Source of the DNA: Stygiolobus sp037389425
Lineage (GTDB): Archaea > Thermoproteota > Thermoprotei_A > Sulfolobales > Sulfolobaceae
Direction: 5' to 3'
Assembly: GCF_037389425.1 (NCBI RefSeq)
Contig: NZ_JBBHKR010000062.1
Location: forward strand, 1-64,000
DNA: 64,000 nucleotides
Shown: one piece after another, positions 57,277-63,765 of the stretch
Numbering within the stretch: position 1 is the first letter of the stretch
Layout: each line of letters starts with the position of its first letter
Notes under the pieces: generated by a model
Databases searched by the model: none
Seen by the model: the letters and a program-made list of their open reading frames with translations, nothing else
Told to the model about the DNA's origin: nothing
Translations under genes and position numbers: made by a program

Positions 57277-57574
57277 TTCTCTTCACCTTCTTCTCAGCCC
57301 ATCTTAGCAACCTTTGTTTTTTGATTTCCTCGGGGTCTTCTTCCTCTTCGAACCACACATCTATGTAAAGGAAGTGCTTACGTAACTCCTTAATCTCTTC
57401 CTCTTGGTCTTCACCTACAAGTACGTGAATTATTGCACCCTCATCATCAGCATGCTTAACTTCGTAGATATAGGGTAGTATTTCCACCATAAGCATGCCG
57501 ATCTCCTTATATGTCTTTGACTCTAACGGGGAACCCCAATTTACATTTAATACCTTTATCATTGGAATGTTCAT
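57269..57574 (-). CDS. hypothetical element protein
   Basis: The 101-residue protein has a beta-rich N-terminus (VLNVNWGSPLESKTYKEIGM, YIYEVKHADDEGAIIHVLVG) and an acidic/basic tail (WFEEEEDPEEIKKQRLLRWA). It overlaps the genes on both sides (ATGA upstream). Not recognised. Confidence 0.55.
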   Translation of the reverse strand: MNIPMIKVLNVNWGSPLESKTYKEIGMLMVEILPYIYEVKHADDEGAIIHVLVGEDQEEEIKELRKHFLYIDVWFEEEEDPEEIKKQRLLRWAEKKVKRND

Positions 57575-57777
57575 TCTTCTCTCACCTCTCTTTTTAGAGA
57601 ATATAAATTAGCTTGAATCCTTTGTGCCAGGGATATTGATTTCTCTATTCTGTTTACTGCTTCATCATCTATTACGTCAGAAAATCTAAAGTCTATTTTC
57701 AACAATCTGACTAGCGACAACAGTTCGCGTATATCCTCATCTAATTCTATAAATATGCTTGGTAATTGTTCTGTCAT
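57571..57777 (-). CDS. hypothetical helical element protein
   Basis: The 68-residue protein is predicted all-helical (DEDIRELLSLVRLLKIDFRF, AVNRIEKSISLAQRIQANL). It lies six bases after the SWIM gene and overlaps the next gene by four. Not recognised. Confidence 0.55.
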   Translation of the reverse strand: MTEQLPSIFIELDEDIRELLSLVRLLKIDFRFSDVIDDEAVNRIEKSISLAQRIQANLYSLKREVREE

Positions 57778-57783
57778 TCCTCC

Positions 57784-58068
57784 TCACCTCCTTAATTTCT
57801 TTGCGTTCTTTCTGTAGACATTGTATAATTCATTCACATGATGGCATAGGAATCCGTGAGCTCCTGCCTCACAAGAGCAGAAGAAGCGGATCCAGTTATT
57901 GTTAATAAGAATCTCCGTGTGGTGGTACGTGCTCGGCCTGGAGCTGCTAGCTACGTCTCCGCTTATCTTAATAATTCCGTGCTCGTCCTCTTCGATAAGT
58001 ATTACTTTGACTTTCTTATCAGTCGATACGTATACATATTTAGTATTAGCAGCAGTAGTAGTGCTCAT
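57784..58068 (-). CDS. SWIM-type zinc-finger element protein
   Basis: ATG 58068 (MSTTTAANTKYVYVSTDKKV) is chosen because it forms an ATGA overlap with the preceding gene; the frame is open to 58143. The C-terminus has FFCSCEAGAHGFLCHHVNEL, a CxC-x8-CxH SWIM motif known from transposases and the Shu2/Sws1 recombination proteins. A short beta domain precedes it. It may bind DNA or a partner protein. Confidence 0.65.
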   Translation of the reverse strand: MSTTTAANTKYVYVSTDKKVKVILIEEDEHGIIKISGDVASSSRPSTYHHTEILINNNWIRFFCSCEAGAHGFLCHHVNELYNVYRKNAKKLRR

Positions 58069-58394
58069 TTCTCCTGACCCTCCAATGCTGCTATTATCCT
58101 TAATGCTTTCTCTGCCTTCTCCCTGATTCTTTCTATTACCCACTTCTTAGCTTCTTCGTCCATCTCTGCTATCTGCAATATTCTTTCGTCACTGGGCGCA
58201 TAGCCGTTTAGAAACTTATAGTACGCAGTTTTGCTCAGCTTCTTTTCTTCTATCTGCTGTTCGAAATCTTCTCTGAATTCCTTTACGAATTCTATCTTAT
58301 CTTCTCTGTCCAGTAAACTAATTAAAAAAAGAAGATCTTGTTCCTTCTCCCCAACTGGGGAGTTTACCTTTCTTGGGACTTGAAGTGTGGACAT
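58065..58394 (-). CDS. HTH-like protein, first gene of the minus operon
   Basis: The 109-residue protein contains LSKTAYYKFLNGYAPSDERI, a helix-turn-helix-like unit, between charged helices. Codons 10-16 (NSPVGE region) fall in a copy of the dispersed AACTGGGGAGTTTA repeat. The promoter region 58395-58470 holds the two palindromic operator copies. Probably the autoregulated leader of the operon. Confidence 0.55.
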   Translation of the reverse strand: MSTLQVPRKVNSPVGEKEQDLLFLISLLDREDKIEFVKEFREDFEQQIEEKKLSKTAYYKFLNGYAPSDERILQIAEMDEEAKKWVIERIREKAEKALRIIAALEGQEK

Positions 58395-58403
58395 TTTTCC
58401 ACT

Positions 58404-58462
58404 CTCTACATTATCTGTAGAATGTAGAGTTATATAAATTTTACTCTCTACGTTGAGTGTAG
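58404..58462. promoter_or_regulatory. operator repeats upstream of the minus operon
   Basis: CTCTACA (58404-58410) and TGTAGAG (58423-58429) form an inverted repeat extended to nine-base arms with ATT/AAT. A second copy, CTCTAC (58446-58451) and TGTAG (58458-58462), follows. Between them TTATATAAAT (58430-58439) is the probable TATA element, so a bound regulator would block transcription of the minus operon. Confidence 0.6.
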
Positions 58463-58493
58463 ATAATATTTAAATAAAAATAGTTAAGGAAAA

Positions 58494-58802
58494 TTATTGT
58501 TTATCGAGACTATTCAATAAATCATTAAGTTCTAGAAGTTTATTGAAAACAGCCTCTCCCTTCTTGCTAAGTTTTACTATTTTCTTTATACTGCCTACGG
58601 ATGTTTTTTCCTCGATTATTTCTATTAGTCCCGTCTGTTGGAGTTCAGGGATTACTTTATTTATTGTACTCCAACTCGATTGTGTGGCTTCCCTTAGTTC
58701 AGTTAATGTACACTGCTTCATCATGCCTATGTAAAATAGAATTTTCATTTGAGTTGATAAAACGTCGAAAAGTTTGTCATTTATTTTAATTTCCATAGCC
58801 AT
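58494..58802 (-). CDS. winged-helix regulator of the element
   Basis: The 102-residue protein has a MarR/ArsR-like fold: STQMKILFYIGMMKQCTLTELREATQSSWSTINKVIPELQQTGLIEIIEE and a wing KKIVKLSKKGEAVF. It is flanked by all five copies of the CTCTACA/TGTAGAG motif and is the best candidate for the repressor that binds them. Transcribed leftward from the same control region as the plus-strand operon. Confidence 0.78.
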   Translation of the reverse strand: MAMEIKINDKLFDVLSTQMKILFYIGMMKQCTLTELREATQSSWSTINKVIPELQQTGLIEIIEEKTSVGSIKKIVKLSKKGEAVFNKLLELNDLLNSLDKQ

Positions 58803-58810
58803 CTTTCTTC

Positions 58811-58942
58811 ACTCTACATAATGTGTTATGTGTTAATAACTTTAATAGTTTCAGTTGTCTCTGAGTGTTCTATTTAAATCTAGTTTCTACACACAACGTA
58901 GAGAGTAAAGTTTTTTAAGCAGTTTAACTACACTTTCTGTAG
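58811..58942. promoter_or_regulatory. divergent control region with three operator copies
   Basis: Three copies of the palindrome lie between the divergent wHTH genes: ACTCTACATAATGTG (from 58811), CTACACACAACGTAG (58887-58901) and CTACACTTTCTGTAG (58928-58942). The last ends nine bases before ATG 58951. A TATA-like TATTTAAAT lies near 58871. The same motif occurs twice at the other operon start. Confidence 0.6.
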
Positions 58943-58950
58943 GGAGTAGT

Positions 58951-59202
58951 ATGACTACTGAAGTAGTTACTGCAAAGTACAGATTTCTAGTGTTACTATA
59001 TCAGCTAGGAGGAGAAGCCAGCTGGAGCGAAATATTCTCTCACTGGAGAAATAGCGAAATAAGCAGATATGCGGATGAGCTGAAATTACAGGACCTTGTA
59101 GTTGATAGATGGGAAAAGAATAAAAGAATATTTAAAATAACTGAAAAAGGTATAACATTAGTTAAAAAAATTCTAGAAATAGAAATGATGGTGGCACAAT
59201 GA
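58951..59202 (+). CDS. winged-helix regulator, plus operon
   Basis: The 83-residue protein (AKYRFLVLLYQLGGEASWSEIFSHWRNSEISRYADELKLQDLVVDRWEKNKRIFKITEKGITLVKKIL) is a compact winged helix with a basic wing. It starts a four-gene overlapping operon and sits directly behind an operator copy, so it may be autoregulatory or controlled by the neighbour at 58494. Confidence 0.75.
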   Translation: MTTEVVTAKYRFLVLLYQLGGEASWSEIFSHWRNSEISRYADELKLQDLVVDRWEKNKRIFKITEKGITLVKKILEIEMMVAQ

Positions 59203-59306
59203 AATCCTTCTTTTTCATTATTTTTATTATAGTTATTCTCTTCTTCATTCTTCTTCAATTAGAATTCTCTATGTCAGAAGAGAGTAAACTGGGGAGTTTA
59301 AGATGA
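59199..59306 (+). CDS. 35-residue single-pass membrane peptide
   Basis: ATG 59199 overlaps the previous stop (ATGA) and the stop overlaps the next start (ATGA), so it is firmly in the operon. Residues 3-20 (SFFFIIFIIVILFFILLQ) form one transmembrane helix; the tail is EFSMSEESKLGSLR, of which the last codons are encoded by a copy of the dispersed repeat. Function unknown. Confidence 0.6.
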   Translation: MKSFFFIIFIIVILFFILLQLEFSMSEESKLGSLR

Positions 59307-59890
59307 TCCTGGCAATAGGATATAATCCTCTAATCAGTAAGTTGCAAGATATTCCTAATTATATAGTGTATCCTAGATTCTTTGATGATAAGAGAGCATT
59401 ACTTATAGAGAGAAATTATAAGAAATATTTGAAAGAACTCTGGTTGAACAAAAACAAAATAGAAGTAGCGTTATATCCAGATAATGTCAATTACATACTT
59501 CCAGTTCCAAGAAGCATAACTTATGTAGTTCCCATCCATAATTTAAGCCAACTAGAAATTGCTGACAAGTTGAGGGAAAATGATTACAAAGTAATTGTAG
59601 GATACGCGTCGGATCCGAAGTACAGGGACTATACAATCCACGATTTCGTTAAAGCGTCTAAATACGAAAAGTGGTACTTAGGTATTTCCACTAAGCGTGA
59701 GCTAAAAGAAGCCCTATTCTATTCTTTTAACTACGGAGACATTACGTTAATGCTTCTTGGTAGATTTCCACAGTTAAAGGATATCAATTACATAAAGAGA
59801 ATGCTGAAAGAGCTGCTGCAATTGATAAGTAAGCCCCAGGGTAGGCAAAGTAGTATTTTAGAATTTTTTCCGTTAAACTGGGGAGTTTAA
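59303..59890 (+). CDS. element protein with C-terminal PIP-box-like motif
   Basis: The 195-residue protein has an alternating alpha/beta pattern (YVVPIHNLSQLEIADKLREN, DYKVIVGYASDPKYRDYTIH, YGDITLMLLGRFPQL) suggestive of a TIM-barrel-like DUF6610-type fold; that link is from memory. The C-terminus GRQSSILEFF exactly matches the PCNA-interaction consensus Q-x-x-(I/L/M)-x-x-F-F and is followed by PLNWGV, encoded by the dispersed repeat. A host-clamp-dependent role in element replication is inference. Confidence 0.65.
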   Translation: MILAIGYNPLISKLQDIPNYIVYPRFFDDKRALLIERNYKKYLKELWLNKNKIEVALYPDNVNYILPVPRSITYVVPIHNLSQLEIADKLRENDYKVIVGYASDPKYRDYTIHDFVKASKYEKWYLGISTKRELKEALFYSFNYGDITLMLLGRFPQLKDINYIKRMLKELLQLISKPQGRQSSILEFFPLNWGV

Positions 59891-59891
59891 C

Positions 59892-60410
59892 ATGACTAAC
59901 GTCTACTTCTTCAAATCTAATAATATAATAAGGATATTTCAAGAGCTAGTTAAAGGACCTAAGCTAGCCCGGGACCTAGCTAAAGTAATTAACACTGCTT
60001 CTAAGGAGATCTATCCCAGGATAAGACGTTATATTCAAAAAGGCTGGGTTCAGGTTCAGAAGGTAAACAACATTAACGTTTATTCCTTGTCAGAAACTGC
60101 TAAGAAGATATTACAGCTCCAGGGTAGTTTTGAGAAAATAAAAGAAAAAGCAGAGAAGGCCCTGGGGAGAAAATTGGACGAAGATGAAGTAGAGGTTCTA
60201 AGATTCTTCTATGAACTTAACGGTTATGTAGAAAGGAGTGAAAATGAAACAATTGCAGAACAGATTTATTATGCATTAAAAATGAGGATAAACCTCTCCA
60301 GGATAACTGAAATATTAGATGAGTTCACTAAGGCCAGGGTATTGTTTGCATATAGGTTAAAGAACGGTCTAATTCTGAAGGTAAGGCTGAATAAGAACCT
60401 TCTCCTCTAG
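59892..60410 (+). CDS. winged-helix protein, end of plus operon
   Basis: The N-terminal winged helix (IIRIFQELVKGPKLARDLAKVINTASKEIYPRIRRYIQKGW, VYSLSETAKKIL) precedes a helical C-terminal domain with LGRKLDEDEVEVLRFFYELNGYVERSENE. It starts one base after the previous stop within the repeat context, whose GGGGAG serves as ribosome site. Possible replication or partition regulator; not recognised. Confidence 0.68.
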   Translation: MTNVYFFKSNNIIRIFQELVKGPKLARDLAKVINTASKEIYPRIRRYIQKGWVQVQKVNNINVYSLSETAKKILQLQGSFEKIKEKAEKALGRKLDEDEVEVLRFFYELNGYVERSENETIAEQIYYALKMRINLSRITEILDEFTKARVLFAYRLKNGLILKVRLNKNLLL

Positions 60411-60929
60411 ATCGAGAATAATAAGCAGCTAATTCTATCTTCCTAATTTATCAATTTTGTAATAAATATTCAAATATCGGTAAACTCCCCAGTTTAATTT
60501 GTAAAAGTTCTTCTATTTTTTATGAAATTGTTTCAATAAACTTCCCGATTAACTGTAACAAATTCTAACTTCTCTAAAAAGAGATATACTATTAATAACT
60601 ACTACTCAAACTTTCACAAAAAATAAAACAAACTTTTACACTTTCACCCACACTTTCAATTTTACGTATTTTTTATGAAGACTAACTTACACTTTTTTGA
60701 GACTAATTGAATTTTCATTTTCATTTTTAGAAAATTTTATGAAAAGAAAGAAGGCCTTACGCACTTCTTTTTACCCTGGGCCTTAAGCTTTCACTCTTCT
60801 GTTTTTCATTTCACATGCTTAGTAGTAGTTATACATACTAGTTGAATTTTTCTTATTAAACTGGGGAGTTTATTCAATCTCTTTATCTCAACAGTAAAGC
60901 TCTTAAACATCTAAACAGATATTTACTTA
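60411..60929. other. non-coding region with repeats and short AT-rich motifs
   Basis: Apart from copies of the dispersed repeat at 60481 and 60857, the stretch holds repeated ACACTTTCA/ACTTTTACAC words near 60640-60700 and long T runs. No gene is supported. A TTTAGAAAATTTT block near 60726 and a possible terminator-like T tract follow the wHTH gene. Confidence 0.4.
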
Positions 60930-61118
60930 GTGAGTGAAATGGTGTCTCACCCAACGAGTAAGGAACAACTGTGGGTAAGCCCTCAATACGCCAGGATAAT
61001 AAAGAAGATAGCTGTAGACATAGGAAAAAGATACTCAGACGTTGCCGACGAGGTATTAGACTTAGGCCTAAAAGAATACGCTAAGAAGTACAACATCGAC
61101 TTGGAAAAATATAAATGA
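60930..61118 (+). CDS. small RHH-like regulator
   Basis: The 62-residue (or 59 from ATG 60939) protein has EQLWVSPQYARIIKKIAVDI then GKRYSDVADEVLDLGLKEY, a strand-helix-helix RHH pattern with TSKE before the strand. It resembles Arc/MetJ-like DNA-binding dimers. It is followed by the two sRNA candidates on the opposite strand. Confidence 0.65.
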   Translation: MSEMVSHPTSKEQLWVSPQYARIIKKIAVDIGKRYSDVADEVLDLGLKEYAKKYNIDLEKYK

Positions 61119-61151
61119 GGAAGAAGGATAAAATATAATGGGGGCTAAGGG

Positions 61152-61204
61152 GAATCAGCTTCCAAGCCATTCGTCACCTATCGGCATGCCCCCGTCATCA
61201 CCTC
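61152..61204 (-). ncRNA. candidate C/D-box sRNA of the element (tRNA-Gly guide)
   Basis: On the minus strand: C GTGATGA (61201-61195), 10-nt spacer, D' CCGA (61184-61181), 3 nt, C' GTGACGA (61177-61171), 12-nt guide (61170-61159), D CTGA (61158-61155). The D guide pairs over 11 nt with CTTCCAAGCCA, the anticodon loop and 3' stem of spliced tRNA-Gly(UCC). By the box D+5 rule the target base is C36, an unusual site. Flanks carry GGGGGC/GCCCCC and GGGGG/CCCCC stems. A TTTAAATATC promoter-like block precedes it near 61240. Confidence 0.65.
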
Positions 61205-61427
61205 TGGGGGTTTGCCCCCCTATTTAGATGTGTAGTTAAACAGATATTTAAATCTTTTGGTTTCTTTTTCTGCACATTTATTATTACAACTGAGGAGTTT
61301 ATTGAATTTTTCTAACGGGAGCAGAAAGCCGGGATCCCATGAGTAGCGCTTATACTGCTTACTTAACAATTTTTCAAAATTCAATGAGAAGATAAGCTTA
61401 ATAGTTGAAAAGATAAGTAATGAATTA

Positions 61428-61505
61428 GGGATGAGGGGGTCAGGTCAGCTGTCGGGTATCCTTTCATAGGTCAATTCTGACCCTACTCATCATCCCCTCA
61501 TCCCC
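61428..61505 (-). ncRNA. second candidate C/D-box sRNA with 11-bp terminal stem
   Basis: On the minus strand: C ATGATGA (61493-61487), 12 nt, D' TTGA (61474-61471), 2 nt, C' TATGAAA (61468-61462), 13 nt, D CTGA (61448-61445). GGGATGAGGGG (61428-61438) and its complement (61494-61504) form a perfect terminal stem, long for an archaeal C/D RNA. No target tRNA was identified with confidence. Its downstream context (ATATTTAAA..., TTTATTAT-CACAA) parallels that of the first sRNA, suggesting duplication. Confidence 0.6.
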
Positions 61506-61653
61506 ATTTCTACTTCTGCAAAAACATATTTAAAAATCTTTTTGTTTTTATCTTTGCCCTTTTATTATCACAATATGAATATTATAACAGTTCTTTTATT
61601 TCATTCTAAATTTTTTATGTACTCTGTGTACTTTAATATTAGGGTTACTGGTT

Positions 61654-62106
61654 ATGTTAATCGAGGACAGAATTTATCGCTCAATTAAATTACTGCTTTA
61701 CACTGCTAAAGAGGAGAATACAGAGGTCACTGCGACTAAACTGCAGAAGATTTTCTTTTTACTTGAGAAGGAGAAAGGGGTTCAGTTAGGACTGGATTTT
61801 AAGCCTTGGTTCTTCGGTCCTTATTCGTCGAAATTACAAGATTATATTGATAAACTAATCGAATCAGGAGAGGTTGATGTTGAGGAGGAGGAAGTAAGAG
61901 ATCCATTGAGCGGAGAAATAATAGGGTACAAGAGGAATTACGTTTTAAAGAGTGAGTTAAAGCCTGAGGAAGAGGAAAAGGAGATTGAGATGTTTTTCAG
62001 AGAATGGGTTAGGAAGAGTAGGACTGAGATCCTAAACTACGTCTACAAGAAATACCCGGAATACGCTAAATATTCCATAATTAGAGACAAGGTTTTAAGT
62101 AGGTAA
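61654..62106 (+). CDS. Panacea/SocA-like domain protein
   Basis: The 150-residue protein has TATKLQKIFFLLEKEKGVQL then DFKPWFFGPYSSKLQDYIDK and LIESGEVDVE, the signature of the Panacea (DUF4065) domain found in antitoxins and SocA. The tail (MFFREWVRKSRTEILNYVYKKYPEYAKYSII) is helical. The partner toxin usually adjoins; none is evident, although the gene is followed only by non-coding DNA. The stop TAA lies inside a dispersed-repeat copy. Confidence 0.7.
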   Translation: MLIEDRIYRSIKLLLYTAKEENTEVTATKLQKIFFLLEKEKGVQLGLDFKPWFFGPYSSKLQDYIDKLIESGEVDVEEEEVRDPLSGEIIGYKRNYVLKSELKPEEEEKEIEMFFREWVRKSRTEILNYVYKKYPEYAKYSIIRDKVLSR

Positions 62107-62180
62107 ACTGGGGAGTTTATTCAGTTTCATTGTTTTATTCCATTATTTTCTTTTTTCTTTACATTAACTAACTATCTTTT

Positions 62181-62275
62181 CTTTCACACTAAAAGAGAAA
62201 AACTATTTTGTATTTTTCTACTTTTTTGCACACTAAAAGAGACAAATAATTTTCATTTTTTGCACACTAAACGCA
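62181..62275. repeat. three iteron-like copies of CACACTAAAAGAGA
   Basis: The word CACACTAAA(A/C)G occurs three times at about 62185, 62230 and 62263, in AT-rich DNA with T-runs (CTTTTTTGCACACTAAAAGAG). Spacing of 45 and 33 bases and the AT-rich setting are like Rep-binding iterons, but the copies are few and the spacing uneven. Followed by AT-rich DNA to 62360. Confidence 0.5.
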
Positions 62276-62451
62276 AAAAAGCAATATATTATTTCTTTAT
62301 GGAGAGACTATTATATTAAATACTCTTTTTAGAGAACAATTATTCATTATTATATTATGTATATTATGTTAGTACTTCATCATGACTTCTCCTTCACCAC
62401 TCCTTCACCCTCACCACCACCTCTCTCTCCACTTCTTCATTTTCATCGCCA

Positions 62452-62760
62452 GCCCCTGGGTCCGAGAGTTCGAAATTCGAGAGTTCGAGTCCGAGGTCCG
62501 AGACGAGACTAGGAAATCTTAGCTAGGGAAAGCCGGGAAATCCAAGCAGGGATCCGGGAAATCTAGGCATAGGACCCAGGCTAGGAAGTCTGGGAAATCC
62601 TGGGAATTCCGGCTAGGCTAGGCAATGCTTCTAGGCAAGGCAAAGCCGGAAAAGCCGGGAGACCAGGCAAATGCCGGGCAAAGCCAGGCACGCTAGGCGA
62701 GGCAAAGCTGCTATGCTAGGCAAAAGCTATGCTAGCAGGCAATGCCAGGCAAGGCAAGCA
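62452..62760. repeat. GC-rich block of AGGCAA-type short repeats
   Basis: The stretch, unlike the AT-rich element around it, has nine AGGCAA hexamers between about 62610 and 62756, plus many GGGAAATC, CTAGGC and CCGGG words, and a pair GAGAGTTCGA at about 62467 and 62482. No open frame of useful length is supported. It seems built from short tandem and dispersed duplications. Confidence 0.6.
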
Positions 62761-62774
62761 ATTAAAATCGGGGT

Positions 62775-63164
62775 TAAGGGGCGTTAGCCCCTTATAGATT
62801 AGAAACGAATTAGGGAGGAGTGAGGTAGGTTGGGTTAGGGAGGTAAGGAGGGCAAACAATGTAGGTAAAATAGGTTAGGTGTTTAGTTAGCAAGGGGTTA
62901 AGGGGCGAAGCCCCTTATACTAAAAGTAAGAATAGAACTTTAGTGTAAAACGTTCTATAGAGTAAGTTAGGGAGGAGGTAAGTTAGGGAAGTAAGGAGGG
63001 TAGGCTAGCTGGATAAACTAGATGGGGTTAAGGGGCGATAGCCCCTTATAGATTTTAGGGATTAGGAAGGAGATTAGTGAGGTAAGGAAGTAGGTCCCGG
63101 GTTAGCAAGGCAGGTTAGGTGTTTAGTTAGCAAGGCAAACGGGGTTAAGGGGCGAAGCCCCTTA
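62775..63164. repeat. four tandem hairpin units TAAGGGGC...GCCCCTTA
   Basis: Hairpins with the identical stem TAAGGGGC/GCCCCTTA lie at 62775-62794, 62899-62917, 63029-63048 and 63146-63164, spaced 124, 130 and 117 bases apart. Loops vary (GTTA, GAA, GATA, GAA) while the stem stays. Each is preceded by GGGGT and followed by TATA. A shorter relative CGGGC-GAA-GCCCG is at 63575-63587. The intervening DNA shares words such as GTTAGCAAGG and TAGGGAGG. Possible origin or transcriptional element. Confidence 0.8.
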
Positions 63165-63229
63165 TAGAAAATAGAATTCTAGATGAGGAGAATTATGTTA
63201 GGATAAAGAGAGTTAAGGATTAGTAAAAT

Positions 63230-63565
63230 AGGACCCTGGAACTGAGATAATAGTTATAGGACCGTGGCTAAAAGGGTTAGAAAGGACCCTGGAAAAGTAA
63301 GTTAAAGTAATAGTTTGTTAAAAAGCTGCTTAGAAGCAGAACAAGAGTAAGCAAAAGCAGAAAATTAGTTAGTATAAGCAGAAAAGGAGAGTAAGATTTG
63401 CAGAGCAAAAAGCAGTTAGCAGAGTTAGTAGAAGCAGAGAGAATAGTTAGTAAAGTAAGCAAAGTTGCAGATTAAGAGTAAAGCAGTAAAATAGAGTAAG
63501 CAATTAGCAGAGTTGGAAGAATAAGCAAAAGCAGAAAGCAAAGCAGCAAAAGCAAAAAAGAAAGC
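63230..63565. repeat. purine-rich AAGCAGA/TTAGCAGA low-complexity stretch
   Basis: The plus strand is dominated by A and G, with the words AAGCAGA, AGCAAAAGCAG and GTTAGTA repeated many times, and GGACCCTGG near 63233 and 63285. No supported gene. The strand asymmetry may reflect replication-associated or structural DNA, or mere tandem duplication. Confidence 0.55.
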
Positions 63566-63765
63566 AAAAAGGACCGGGCGAAGCCCGAAAAACCGGGTAT
63601 AGAAATTTTGATATAAAGTTTGAAAAAAATAAAAGAGAGAAGGGTATAGAAATGAAAGCCCTACGGAAGTTTACGTTTGCTCTACGTCTATCTACTATTA
63701 ATCTACGTCTAGCCTACTAAAGAATATTAGTAAGTATTAATATACATTAGTATTAAGTGACAATA

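Larger units (their letters stand above)
58353..62119. repeat. dispersed inverted repeat TAAACTGGGGAGTTTA, seven copies
   Basis: Copies: 58353-58366 (14 bases), 59285-59300, 59874-59889, 60481-60496 (reverse orientation), 60857-60872, 61286-61301 (variant with TGAGG) and 62104-62119. Arms TAAACT/AGTTTA flank GGGG. Some copies encode protein ends or stops (59285, 59874, 62104), one lies in a gene in another frame (58353), others are non-coding, so selection is on the nucleic acid. Three of the plus-orientation copies continue as TTATTCA/TTATTGA. Candidates: regulator or Rep binding sites, or ribosome-site modules. Confidence 0.85.

Noticed and set aside
61428..61505. tRNA-Pro(CGG) and tRNA-Val(GAC) as targets of the second element sRNA
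   Set aside because: The +5 positions would fall on base 34, but only six or seven contiguous bases seem to match and the tRNAs are not in the window.
62775..63587. CRISPR array in the repeat-rich region
   Set aside because: Repeat units are about 117-130 bp apart with related, not unique, intervening DNA, and the conserved part is a hairpin; no array geometry or cas gene.
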